Assembly (NCBI GenBank): GCA_013538855.1
Contig: JABXJS010000279.1
Span: forward strand, 50,804-114,803
Origin: Herpetosiphonaceae bacterium
GTDB lineage: Bacteria; Chloroflexota; Chloroflexia; Chloroflexales; Herpetosiphonaceae
Reading direction: 5' to 3'
DNA: 64,000 nucleotides
The notes below the pieces were generated by a model. It ran no database searches. It was not told where the DNA came from and worked only from the letters and a program-made list of their open reading frames with translations. How positions within the stretch are numbered: position 1 is the stretch's first letter; each line of letters begins with the position of its first letter. This document shows, piece by piece, positions 1 through 8,203 of the stretch. The translations under genes and the position numbers were made by a program.

Positions 1-2
1 GG

Positions 3-365
3 CCCAGCAAGCGCACCATCCGCCGCATGCTGCGCTTTATTACTTCGCCACGGGCGGCTGCGCCCAACTTTGCGCTGTACGAGCAGTTTGCGCGTGGTCT
101 CTATAACCTCAAGCACTTCAAGCCACAGAAAAATCCCGGCCCAATGAGCCGTAGCGAGCTGCGCAAAATCATCGCGCCAACGTTAATCTTGATGGGTGCC
201 GATGAGCGCATCTTCGTGCCTCACGCTGCGGTTGAGCGCGCTCGCAGCGATATACCTGGCCTTGTCGCCGCCGAGATCATCGATGCCGGCGGCCACCTGC
301 TCACCGCCGATCAGCCGACGCTTGTGCAGCAGCGTGTGCTTACGTTCTTGGCAACGGCCGCCTAA
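3..365 (+). CDS. alpha/beta hydrolase, C-terminal part (runs in from left edge)
   Basis: The reading frame is open to the left edge of the window, so only the last ~120 residues are visible. The end looks like the C-terminal third of an alpha/beta-hydrolase: a strand with APTLILMGADERIF (the usual site of the catalytic Asp loop), then the stretch IIDAGGHLLTADQP, where the His of the Ser-Asp-His triad is expected, then a final helix ending in VLTFLA. The nucleophile elbow lies outside the window, so the substrate cannot be judged. It ends 2 bp from the convergent creatininase-like gene. The frame call is firm; the family call rests on the lid/His region only. Confidence 0.75.
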   Translation, partial: PSKRTIRRMLRFITSPRAAAPNFALYEQFARGLYNLKHFKPQKNPGPMSRSELRKIIAPTLILMGADERIFVPHAAVERARSDIPGLVAAEIIDAGGHLLTADQPTLVQQRVLTFLATAA

Positions 366-366
366 G

Positions 367-1095
367 CTACGCCACAGCCTGGCTGGCCAAGATCGCCGCC
401 ACCGCTGCATCGACGCAGCCAGCCCAGAGCTGGCGGCCCAGCGCCGCACTCGCCTTGGTTGCATCGCCGATCACCCCCGAGGCCGAGTAGCGCCGAAAGT
501 CGAGCGCCGGATCATCCCAGTCCACAGGAGCAAGCTCCGGCGCAGGAATCGCGCTAGCCCGCACAGCCGCAGGCCGCAGATAGAGCGCAAGCGAGGTTGT
601 GAAGCTATCAGCATGCCCGCCAGCTACGTGCGCATCGCCCAAGCGACACCAGAGGTCATGATAGGGCAGCGGTGGCAGTGCAACATGGGCTTGGCCAGCA
701 TGCTGTTGATTAAAGGATGCCACAAGCGCCGTAAGATCGTGCCCACCACAGCCCCGCCAGATCAGCGTGCGCCGAAAGCCCTGCGCCAGCAGCGATTCCA
801 GCACTGCGCGCAGCAACGCTGTGTGCAGCGCAACTGGAATATCAATGAAGCCGCTGCCGTAGCCACGATGCTCTGGTGTTGGGCCAAACGGCAGTACCGG
901 CAGTACCAAGGCTGCGACACCTTGCGCCTGCAAGCGCTCGGAGGCCGCCAGCATCAGCGTTTCGGCAAACCAAGTGTCAAAATCTACCGGCAGATGTGGT
1001 CCTTGCTGCTCTGTGCAGCCTGTCGGAACAAGCACCAGCGTATCGGCCGCAGCATAGTCAGCGATCTCTCGATAGGTCAAATCTCCAAAACGCAT
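367..1095 (-). CDS. creatininase family protein (creatinine amidohydrolase-like)
   Basis: A 242-residue protein with the creatininase fold signature. The N-terminal motif PTGCTEQQGPHLPVDFDTW supplies the Glu, His and Asp expected to bind metal, and GCGGHD around the middle corresponds to the G-N-G-G-H-N motif of the family, here with Cys and Asp in place of the two Asn. Family members hydrolyse cyclic or linear amides (creatinine, mycofactocin precursor, formamidopyrimidine intermediates) with two metal ions; which substrate applies here cannot be told. The length is normal for the family. It converges on the hydrolase at the left edge and diverges from the exonuclease gene, with 146 bp between the two starts. 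Confidence 0.85.
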   Translation of the reverse strand: MRFGDLTYREIADYAAADTLVLVPTGCTEQQGPHLPVDFDTWFAETLMLAASERLQAQGVAALVLPVLPFGPTPEHRGYGSGFIDIPVALHTALLRAVLESLLAQGFRRTLIWRGCGGHDLTALVASFNQQHAGQAHVALPPLPYHDLWCRLGDAHVAGGHADSFTTSLALYLRPAAVRASAIPAPELAPVDWDDPALDFRRYSASGVIGDATKASAALGRQLWAGCVDAAVAAILASQAVA

Positions 1096-1158
1096 CTACC
1101 GCTCCTTTCGATCATTAATCCCAGTCCCACATGCCAAGCCTATCAACTGATCATCAGG

Positions 1159-1186
1159 TTGAAGCACGCTTGGCGTAGCCTATAAT
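1159..1186 (+). promoter_or_regulatory. sigma-70-type promoter for the exonuclease/kinase genes
   Basis: A -35 like TTGAAG at 1159-1164 and a perfect -10 TATAAT at 1181-1186 are separated by 16 bp and lie about 55 bp before the exonuclease start, in the divergent intergenic region. Pattern match only. Confidence 0.5.
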
Positions 1187-1241
1187 TATTTGCATCCTAG
1201 CCTACGTCGTGCCATAATGCCCCCGCTTAGAAGGGAACTCA

Positions 1242-1790
1242 ATGGACGCATATCTCGATATAGAAACGACCTGGAGCCGCACCATCAGCGTGATCGGCGT
1301 CTATCGCCCAGATCGCGGCACCATCCAGCTTATCGGCGCTGGCGTGTCTGATATTAACCTCTACGCCGCTCTGGCTGGAGTGCGCACAATCTGGACCTTC
1401 AATGGAGCATGCTTTGACCTGCCGGTGATCAAGCGCGCTCTTGGCGCAGATCTGCGCAGCGAGTTTGCGCACCGCGATCTGCTGCGCGACTGTCGCCGTC
1501 GCCAGCTGCGGGGCGGCCTGAAGGTCGTAGAGCAGAAGCTCGGCATCGTGCGCAGCACCGCCGGGATTGATGGCCGCGCGGCCCTGCGCCTGTGGCAAGC
1601 CTACGACACCTACGGCGATGTGCACGCCCGCGACCTGCTGCTGCGCTACAACCGCGACGATGTTATTCATCTGCCGCACCTGCGCGCTCACTTGGAAGGC
1701 ACACCAGCCGCCGCGCTGAACCCAGATCACGTCATCTGGTCCACGTCTGATGCCGCGTTGGTTGCTGAGAAGGATACACCTGCATGCTAG
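1242..1790 (+). CDS. RNase H-like 3'-5' exonuclease domain protein
   Basis: A 182-residue protein with the DEDD-type exonuclease layout of the ribonuclease-H-like family (YprB/RNase_H_2 type). The first acidic pair is D6 and E8 in YLDIETTW; a second motif is FNGACFDLPVI, and the last is YNRDDVIHLPHL. These positions match the Exo I, II and III motifs that hold two metal ions, so hydrolysis of a nucleic acid 3' end is likely; the substrate is unknown. Its stop overlaps the start of the PASTA kinase by 7 bp, so the two are probably co-transcribed and translationally coupled. A promoter lies 55 bp upstream. Confidence 0.8.
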   Translation: MDAYLDIETTWSRTISVIGVYRPDRGTIQLIGAGVSDINLYAALAGVRTIWTFNGACFDLPVIKRALGADLRSEFAHRDLLRDCRRRQLRGGLKVVEQKLGIVRSTAGIDGRAALRLWQAYDTYGDVHARDLLLRYNRDDVIHLPHLRAHLEGTPAAALNPDHVIWSTSDAALVAEKDTPAC

Positions 1791-3664
1791 ACGATCAACA
1801 GCCGAAAATCCTTGGCGGCCGCTTTGTGATCGAGCGGCGGCTCGGCCGCGGCGGCATGGCCACAGTCTATCTGGCGCGCGACCAGCGCCTCAATCGCCAA
1901 GTTGCAATTAAAATACTGCACAACCAATTTGCCAGCGATGATCAGTTTCTCCGACGCTTCAAGCACGAGGCCGACTCCGCCGCACGGCTCAACCATCCAA
2001 ACATTGTGCGCGTCTACGATGTCGGCAACGAGGGCAATCTGCAGTACATCGTGATGGAGTACATCGAAGGCGCGGACCTCAAAGAGATCATCGCGCTCGA
2101 AGGCCCGCTGCCGGTCAACCGCACCATTCGCCTCGTGCAGCAGATCGCCGAGGCGCTAGAGGTGGCTCATCAGGCCGGTATGGTCCATCGCGATGTCAAG
2201 CCCCAAAATGTGCTTGTGGATCGCAACGATCAGGTCCACCTTGGCGATTTTGGCATCGCTAAAAGCGACCGCTCATCGGCCTACACTGACCCAGGCACAA
2301 CCTTCGGCACCGCTGACTACTTGGCTCCCGAGCAGGCCCAAGGCCTTGGGGCAACCCCACGCTCCGATGTCTACTCGCTTGGCGTTGTCACCTATGAGAT
2401 GCTCACCGGACGCCTGCCGTTCACCGGCGACACGCCGCTGGCGGTGGCCATGCAGCACGTGCAGTCCGCGCCACCGCCGCCGCGCCAGTTCAACCCAGCT
2501 ATTCCGCCGCAGCTAGAGACGATCGTGCTGCGTGCGCTCAGCAAAGACCCCGAGCAGCGCCCGGCCTCCGCACGCCAGTTTGCCGAGCTGCTGCGCACCT
2601 ACCGCGAGCGCGGCGATCAGCCAACCATGGCCGTGCCAGCGCAGCCGCACCCAGCCCAATCTCAGCCCTACCGCACGCCCTCTCAGCCTGATGCGCCTAC
2701 CGTGATCAACCCAGACACCTACGATGCGTATGGCAACCAGGCGCAGGCATCGCGGCCCGCGCGGCCTTCACAGCCCCGCCGCCAGCCGCTCAATGTGCCG
2801 CCGCCGCTGGCGCAAGACACGCCAGATGGGCCGCCAAAGCGGCGCTCCGGCGGATGCGGCATGTTTGTGCTGGCCTTTCTGCTGCTCATCGGCATCGCCG
2901 GGCTGCTCTACGTGGCCTTGTTCACCGACCTCATCCCACAGGTGCAGCAGCTATTTGGTGGCTCTGGCAACACAGCCGCCCAGCCAACCGCCACCACGCC
3001 GCCAGGCGAGCCAACGCCAACCGTCGAGCTTGTGGCCGCACCCAATCTGATCGGCCTCACCGAGAACGAAGCGCTGAGCTTGATCCAGCAGCAGGGCTTC
3101 CGCGAGTTTCGCAATCCGCCACGCACAGACCAGGCCCCACGCGCCACGGTCATCGAGCAGGCGATCGCTCCAGACACGCTCGTGCCCAAGGGCAGCGTGA
3201 TCACGTTCACCCTCAGCCTTGGCCCCGAGCAGGTGGAGCTGCCAGATCTGACGCGCCAGTCGTTCGACTCGGCGGCGGGCCAACTCGCAGTGCTCGGCCT
3301 GCAAGTACGCAAGGTCGAGGAGCCAAGCACCGCGATCCAGCAGGGCTTTGTCATTCGGCAAAACCCCAATCCGCAGCTCAAGGTTGATAAAGGCAGCACG
3401 GTGGAGCTGGTCGTCAGCCTAGGCGATGTTATTCGCTTTCCTGGCGTGATCGGCCTCAGCCGCGAGCAGGCGGTAGCGCTCATTCGTGAGAATCCCGACC
3501 TGATCCTCGATGTCGTCGATGAGCAAGGGCCAGATCAAATACCGAACTTCGATCAGGTTCAGCCCAACCAGGTTGTCAGCGCCACCGCCAATGGCCAGCC
3601 GGTCGAGAATGGCTTCTTTGTGCCGCGCGGCAGCCGCATCGTGCTTGGCGTGCGACGTCCCTAG
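1784..3664 (+). CDS. Ser/Thr protein kinase with PASTA repeats (PknB/Stk type)
   Basis: A 626-residue membrane kinase. Residues ~12-275 are a Hanks-type kinase domain: glycine loop GRGGMATVY, ATP-binding K43, catalytic HRDVKPQN with D137, DFG Asp D155, and the APEQ motif. A Pro/Gln-rich linker follows, then one membrane helix at about 358-380. The outside part is a Thr/Pro-rich spacer and three PASTA repeats (about 417-485, 486-550, 551-626). PASTA domains bind muropeptides or unlinked peptidoglycan, so this kinase probably senses cell-wall state. No other cell-division or wall gene is next to it, unlike the usual pknB neighbourhood. The start at 1784 overlaps the upstream stop. Confidence 0.95.
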   Translation: MLDDQQPKILGGRFVIERRLGRGGMATVYLARDQRLNRQVAIKILHNQFASDDQFLRRFKHEADSAARLNHPNIVRVYDVGNEGNLQYIVMEYIEGADLKEIIALEGPLPVNRTIRLVQQIAEALEVAHQAGMVHRDVKPQNVLVDRNDQVHLGDFGIAKSDRSSAYTDPGTTFGTADYLAPEQAQGLGATPRSDVYSLGVVTYEMLTGRLPFTGDTPLAVAMQHVQSAPPPPRQFNPAIPPQLETIVLRALSKDPEQRPASARQFAELLRTYRERGDQPTMAVPAQPHPAQSQPYRTPSQPDAPTVINPDTYDAYGNQAQASRPARPSQPRRQPLNVPPPLAQDTPDGPPKRRSGGCGMFVLAFLLLIGIAGLLYVALFTDLIPQVQQLFGGSGNTAAQPTATTPPGEPTPTVELVAAPNLIGLTENEALSLIQQQGFREFRNPPRTDQAPRATVIEQAIAPDTLVPKGSVITFTLSLGPEQVELPDLTRQSFDSAAGQLAVLGLQVRKVEEPSTAIQQGFVIRQNPNPQLKVDKGSTVELVVSLGDVIRFPGVIGLSREQAVALIRENPDLILDVVDEQGPDQIPNFDQVQPNQVVSATANGQPVENGFFVPRGSRIVLGVRRP

Positions 3665-3832
3665 TTCAACTGGTTGGATCCGCACACCGTGTGCATCAAC
3701 AGAGCTACGGCAGCCGTACAGCAGCGCGCTCGATACGGCCGCTTGCGCCACACATGACGCTTAATCAGCCTTCACGCTGCCGCGCTCGCGCTGCCTCGGC
3801 GCGGCAGCCCACAGAATACTGGATCTCAACCC

Positions 3833-4246
3833 ATGAGCGACCTTGATCAAAGCCTTGAGCGCCTGTACAGCAACGAGCGCCTCACCGATAATCTGACCGA
3901 TTCAGCCGCACAGACGCTGCTGAAGTGGGCCGAGGAGCGCCTGCGCGGCGGCGCTGCACCAGCCGCTGTGTTTGACGCCATGCGCGCGGTCAATCGCACA
4001 GGCGCAAGTGATCCTGCGCTGATCAGCGCCAGCGCCCAAGCTGCGCTCCTGCAGCAACTCGCTGGCCAGGCTGACGCCGCTGGGCCAAGCACACCAAGTG
4101 CTAGCGCTCAGCCACCACCGCCTGTGAGTGCACTAGCGCCAGCGCCACTCGCTGCTCGAGCAGCCGACGGTGTGACGACCAGGTTCCGGCTAACGCGCCC
4201 ACGCCGCCGCAACTGGATTATTTTTCGCTGGCAGCACAAGGAGTAA
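3833..4246 (+). CDS. hypothetical protein, 137 aa
   Basis: Not recognised. The first ~75 residues look helical (opening MSDLDQSLERLYSNERL) and include AAQTLLKWAEERL, resembling a short all-alpha domain. Residues ~85-110 are an Ala/Pro/Ser-rich linker, and the tail is basic with an Arg cluster. There is no signal peptide or membrane helix. It lies 168 bp after the kinase and only 9 bp before the phospholipase-D-like gene, so it is probably in an operon with the latter. Codon use matches the neighbours, which supports it being real. Confidence 0.6.
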   Translation: MSDLDQSLERLYSNERLTDNLTDSAAQTLLKWAEERLRGGAAPAAVFDAMRAVNRTGASDPALISASAQAALLQQLAGQADAAGPSTPSASAQPPPPVSALAPAPLAARAADGVTTRFRLTRPRRRNWIIFRWQHKE

Positions 4247-4255
4247 CAGCAGCAT

Positions 4256-5518
4256 ATGGCCCGACGAACATCGAGCTCACGGTCCACAAAGCAGTCGAAG
4301 TCAGCCACCAAGTCGCGCTCAGGTCGCTCCAGCAGCAAAGCGAAGCCAGTCAAGCTTTGGCAACTGCTGCTGCTGATTGTGCTGATCTGTGCTGGCTACC
4401 TCTACCAGCAGGGCTATCTCGACCCGTACCTGCATCGGTGGGGCTTAGACAACCTGGCCGCAAAGCCAACCCCCGTCACCGTTGGCAACGATAGCGGCGG
4501 GCCGCAGGTTACGCTCGACAAAGCTGGCGTCTACAGCGGCGCATGGTATCAGGCGTACTTCACCCACCCGGTCTACCCCGACTCAGACGAAAACCACCAC
4601 GGCGGCGTTGATGCGGCGATAGTCGCCGACTTCGCCAGCGCCCAGCAGTCGATTAAGCTCGCCGCCTTTGACTTTGACCTGCCCTCGCTAACTCAGGCCC
4701 TGCTGCAAGCCAAGCAGCGCGGCGTTACGGTGCAGATGGTCGTTGATGATGAAAATCTTGAGTCAGCCGAGGTGGCCGATGCGATGGGCCAGCTTGAAAA
4801 AGCCGGCGTCGGCGTCACCTACGATAGCCGACCAGCCTTTATGCACAACAAGATCATCGTGATTGACGATCGCGTGCTCTGGACCGGCTCGATGAACCTT
4901 ACCGTCAACGGCGTCTATCGCAACGACAACAACATGATCCGCACGACGGTTGAGCCGCTGGTGCAAAACTATGTCCAGCGCTTCAGCGATCTGTTCGCTG
5001 GCCGCATGGGTTCGTCCGCGCCAGCCAACACGCCCAACCCGCGCCTAGAGCTAGCGAACGGCGCGAGCATCGAGACCTATTTCTCGCCCTCCGACGGCGT
5101 GCAGCCGCACATCTTAGATGCGCTGCGCAGCGCCAAACAGTCGGTCGATGTGCTGGCCTTCTCGTTCACCGACGACGAGACCGCCCAAGAGCTGATTGGG
5201 CTGCATCAGGCTGGCGTCGATGTGCGGCTGGTGATGGAGAAGCGCTCCATCCAAGGCACTGGCTCAGAATATGCTACGCTTGAGGCAGCAGGTATTCCGA
5301 GCTACCCCGACGGCAACTGCTATGTTGCCCACAACAAGGTGATGATTATTGATCAGCGTATCGTCATCACTGGCTCGTACAATTTCACCGGCTCGGCGGA
5401 AAAAAGCAACGACGAAAATCTCTTGATTATCAACGACCCTGATCTCGCCCAACACTATCACGCCGAGTTCGAGCGCCTGCTCAACGCGGCCCAGAATCCA
5501 CGCCAGTGTGGACGCTAG
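4256..5518 (+). CDS. phospholipase D-like protein, membrane-tethered
   Basis: A 420-residue protein with two complete HKD motifs (H-x-K-x4-D): H197/K199/D204 in HNKIIVIDD and H359/K361/D366 in HNKVMIID, each followed by a G-S-x-N motif (TGSMNLT, TGSYNFT). Both half-sites of the phosphodiesterase active site are therefore present. The N-terminus is very basic and Ser-rich and is followed by one hydrophobic segment (about residues 38-55), so the catalytic part is probably outside the membrane. PLD-family enzymes of this small two-domain type include phospholipases, cardiolipin synthases and Nuc-type nucleases; the short spacing of H and D fits a Nuc- or PLD-like hydrolase. It is followed after 3 bp by the glycosyltransferase. 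Confidence 0.88.
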   Translation: MARRTSSSRSTKQSKSATKSRSGRSSSKAKPVKLWQLLLLIVLICAGYLYQQGYLDPYLHRWGLDNLAAKPTPVTVGNDSGGPQVTLDKAGVYSGAWYQAYFTHPVYPDSDENHHGGVDAAIVADFASAQQSIKLAAFDFDLPSLTQALLQAKQRGVTVQMVVDDENLESAEVADAMGQLEKAGVGVTYDSRPAFMHNKIIVIDDRVLWTGSMNLTVNGVYRNDNNMIRTTVEPLVQNYVQRFSDLFAGRMGSSAPANTPNPRLELANGASIETYFSPSDGVQPHILDALRSAKQSVDVLAFSFTDDETAQELIGLHQAGVDVRLVMEKRSIQGTGSEYATLEAAGIPSYPDGNCYVAHNKVMIIDQRIVITGSYNFTGSAEKSNDENLLIINDPDLAQHYHAEFERLLNAAQNPRQCGR

Positions 5519-5521
5519 CCT

Positions 5522-6778
5522 ATGCACGCACTGTATGTTATCCAGCGCTACTATCCCTACCAAGGCGGCTCCGAGCTGGTCTGCCAAGTGCTCGCCGAGC
5601 GCCTCGCCGCCGAGGGCAACGATGTAACGGTGTGGACCACCGATGCCTGGGATCTCGATCACTTCTGGGCTGCCGGGCGCAGAGTTGTGCGCTCGCTCTC
5701 CGAGCATCACAATGGTGTCAACATCCAGCGCTTTCCGGTTAAGCGCGTGCCTGGCCCGCCGATCATCTATCCTGTGCTGCGCCGTGCGATGGTGGAGCTG
5801 GGCCGCCTGCCGGGCACAGCCAAGCTCTTGCTGCAGCTAGCCCAGATCACACCGCAGGTGCCAGAGTTCAAGCGCGCGCTGGCGATGACGCCACAGCGCT
5901 TTGATTTCATTCATAGCGCGAATATCACGCTCGATTTTATGCTTATTCCTGCCTGGCGCTATGCCCGGAAGCACGGCGTGCCGCACATCATCACGCCCTA
6001 TGTGCACCTCGGCGTGCCTGATGACCGCTCGCTCGTGCGCTACTACACTATGCCGCACCACGTGGAGATTATGAAAACCTCTGATCGCGTTATTGTTCAA
6101 ACACCATCGGAGGAGGCGTACCTGCGCAAGCTCGGCATACCGCAAGCTATTATGCGTTGTATCGGCGTTGGCGTAGAGCCTGCCGAGCTACAGGGCGGCG
6201 ATGCTGAGCGCTTCCGCCAAGAGACTGGTATCCACGAGCCATTTGTGCTCTCGATCGGCACACTGGCACGCGATAAAGGCACGCTTGATCTGATTAGCGC
6301 CATGCAGCAGCTCTGGCAGCAGGGTCGCCACGAGCGACTGGTGCTCATCGGCACGCCCATGGCCCACTTCGAGAGCGCCTGGGATGTCTTGCCGAGCCAC
6401 ATTCGCGAGCGCATCCATATTTTTCCGCGCGCCGCCGAAGCCCGCAAGCGCGATGCCCTGGCCGCCGCCAGCGTGTTCGCTATGCCTTCGCGCACCGACT
6501 CGTTTGGCATCGTGTACCTTGAGGCTTGGCTCTATCATCTGCCGGTGATCGGCGCGTACGCTGGCGGCGTGCCCGATGTGATCACAGACGGCGAAACTGG
6601 CTTTCTGGTGCCCTTTGGCGATGAGCGCGCGCTCGCACAGCGCCTGGCCCAACTCTTGGATGATCGTCAACTGGCACAGCGCATGGGCGCTGCTGGTCAT
6701 CAGCATACGCTCAAGCACCTGACCTGGCAGGTCAAGTACCGTCAAATTCGCAATGTGTATGCCGAGCTTGTTGAATAG
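5522..6778 (+). CDS. glycosyltransferase family 4 (GT-B fold)
   Basis: A 418-residue GT-B glycosyltransferase. The N-terminal half starts with YPYQGGSE, typical of the acceptor-side Rossmann fold, and the C-terminal half has the donor-binding features: VLSIGTLARDKG, then PSRTDSFGIVYLEAW, which holds the E-x7-E-like motif (here F-G-I-V-x-L-E), and GGVPDVITDGETGFLVPFGD. These are the hallmarks of GT family 4 retaining enzymes that use nucleotide-sugars. The acceptor is unknown. The gene follows the PLD-like gene by 3 bp and precedes the hydrolase by 30 bp, so a lipid- or envelope-related operon is possible. Confidence 0.9.
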   Translation: MHALYVIQRYYPYQGGSELVCQVLAERLAAEGNDVTVWTTDAWDLDHFWAAGRRVVRSLSEHHNGVNIQRFPVKRVPGPPIIYPVLRRAMVELGRLPGTAKLLLQLAQITPQVPEFKRALAMTPQRFDFIHSANITLDFMLIPAWRYARKHGVPHIITPYVHLGVPDDRSLVRYYTMPHHVEIMKTSDRVIVQTPSEEAYLRKLGIPQAIMRCIGVGVEPAELQGGDAERFRQETGIHEPFVLSIGTLARDKGTLDLISAMQQLWQQGRHERLVLIGTPMAHFESAWDVLPSHIRERIHIFPRAAEARKRDALAAASVFAMPSRTDSFGIVYLEAWLYHLPVIGAYAGGVPDVITDGETGFLVPFGDERALAQRLAQLLDDRQLAQRMGAAGHQHTLKHLTWQVKYRQIRNVYAELVE

Positions 6779-6808
6779 CAATCGCTCATCTATGCAAAAG
6801 GAGCATCC

Positions 6809-7645
6809 ATGACCGACTATCAATCTGCAACCTGGAGTGGCGTCAAGGGGCTAGCCCTGTTCTATGAGGCATGGCTGCCCGAGCATCCCCGTGCGGACAT
6901 TGTGCTGGTTCACGGCTACGCCGAGCATAGCGGGCGCTATAAACATGTGATCGAGGCGCTCATCGGCGACGGCTACGCCGTCTGGACCTACGATCATCGA
7001 GGGCATGGCCGCTCCGAGGGCACGCGCGGCCTCAGCGAGCGCTTTGAGTACCTGGTGATGGATCTGAGCGAGTTTGTGCGCATGGTGCGCAGCCGCAATG
7101 CGGGGCGTCCGATCTTTATGCTTGGCCACAGCATGGGCGGCCTTGTGAGCACTGTGTATGCCCTCGACTACAGCCACAATCTGGCTGGACTCATCCTGAG
7201 CAGCCCAGCGTTTAAGGTCGACGAGCACACGCCACTGCCGCTGCTGTGGATATCGGAGCTGATCAGCGCGTGGCTGCCGCACTTGCCAACGTTGCCCTTC
7301 GACAACTCCGGCATCAGCCGCGATGAGGCCGTGCGCGCCGCCTACCTCAATGATCCGCTCAACTATATCGGCCCAGTCAAGGCGCGCATGGGTCGCGAGC
7401 TGTGGGAGGGCACGCAGATTGTCCATGCACGGGCACAAGAAATCAGCCTGCCAGTCCTGGTGACCATCGGCGAACAAGACCCGATCGCCAGCCCAGTTGG
7501 CACGGCTGATATGTTTTCACGGTTCAGCGCTGCCGATAAAACGCTTCAGCGCTACCCAGATGCGTACCACGAGGTGCTCAATGAGCCAGAGCAGCACGAC
7601 ATGCTGGCGCTGATTCGCACGTGGCTAGCCGAACGCCTAGCGTAG
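6809..7645 (+). CDS. alpha/beta hydrolase, lysophospholipase/monoacylglycerol lipase type
   Basis: A 278-residue serine hydrolase. The oxyanion-side motif HGYAEHSGRY and the nucleophile elbow GHSMGG (S108) are those of the monoglyceride lipase/lysophospholipase (PldB, Hydrolase_4) group. The Asp loop is in VTIGEQDPIASP and the His in YPDAYHEVLNEP, completing the triad. It has no signal peptide, so it is cytoplasmic. An AAAGGAG ribosome-binding site sits before the ATG. The neighbouring PLD-like and glycosyltransferase genes fit a role in lipid turnover, but that is an inference. It converges on the receiver gene with only 4 bp between stops. Confidence 0.9.
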   Translation: MTDYQSATWSGVKGLALFYEAWLPEHPRADIVLVHGYAEHSGRYKHVIEALIGDGYAVWTYDHRGHGRSEGTRGLSERFEYLVMDLSEFVRMVRSRNAGRPIFMLGHSMGGLVSTVYALDYSHNLAGLILSSPAFKVDEHTPLPLLWISELISAWLPHLPTLPFDNSGISRDEAVRAAYLNDPLNYIGPVKARMGRELWEGTQIVHARAQEISLPVLVTIGEQDPIASPVGTADMFSRFSAADKTLQRYPDAYHEVLNEPEQHDMLALIRTWLAERLA

Positions 7646-7649
7646 CCAG

Positions 7650-8015
7650 CTACGAGACAAACGTTGTATGGCCACGATTGTAGAGCATCATCTGGCGCAC
7701 CATCTCAAATGAGAGCGGCTTCGGCAGCACCAGATCGGCAGCATAGCGCTCCTGCGTATTGGGCAGATGCGATAGCACCACCACCTTCGTGCGCTTGGAC
7801 ACGGCGCGCACTGTCTCGATTAGCGCACTGATGCGCCCTCCAGGCAGCTGCGCGTCGATGAGCACGTAGTCAAAAATAACCGCATCCAAGAAGTTTTGGG
7901 TGCGGGAAGCATCTTCAGCAGACCAAACATAGCGGTATCCAAGCGCATGAAAAAGCGACATAGTCATATCACGCGCCTGACGATGGGGATCAGCAATTAA
8001 AATAGCCGGAGGCAT
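7650..8015 (-). CDS. stand-alone response-regulator receiver domain
   Basis: A 121-residue protein that is just a CheY-like receiver. The phospho-acceptor is D54 in YVLIDAQLPGG; the conserved hydroxyl residue is S82 in VVVLSH, and the conserved Lys is K99 in VLPKPLS. Only one acidic residue (D9) is evident at the metal-binding acid pocket, where two are usual. There is no output domain and no histidine kinase nearby, so its partner must be encoded elsewhere. A possible -10 (TATAAT on the minus strand, 8060-8065) lies in the 188-bp region shared with malQ. Confidence 0.85.
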   Translation of the reverse strand: MPPAILIADPHRQARDMTMSLFHALGYRYVWSAEDASRTQNFLDAVIFDYVLIDAQLPGGRISALIETVRAVSKRTKVVVLSHLPNTQERYAADLVLPKPLSFEMVRQMMLYNRGHTTFVS

Positions 8016-8203
8016 GAATATCTAACCCTACGAATATAGATAGTATGAAAGCGTGTTTTATTATACCATCACGCTGCAATCTAGCACTATGCTCTTTTGA
8101 ACGTGCTAGGCAGCGCTGCAGTGGATCACAACCTACAGCTTTGACAAGCACACCACACGCTCCTATCATACGCTGAACAAGCCATTCAAGAGGAGGATCT
8201 GCG

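Noticed and set aside
196..1185. Plus-strand open frame of 329 codons across the creatininase-like gene
   Set aside because: Antisense to a well-supported family member, with no recognised domain.
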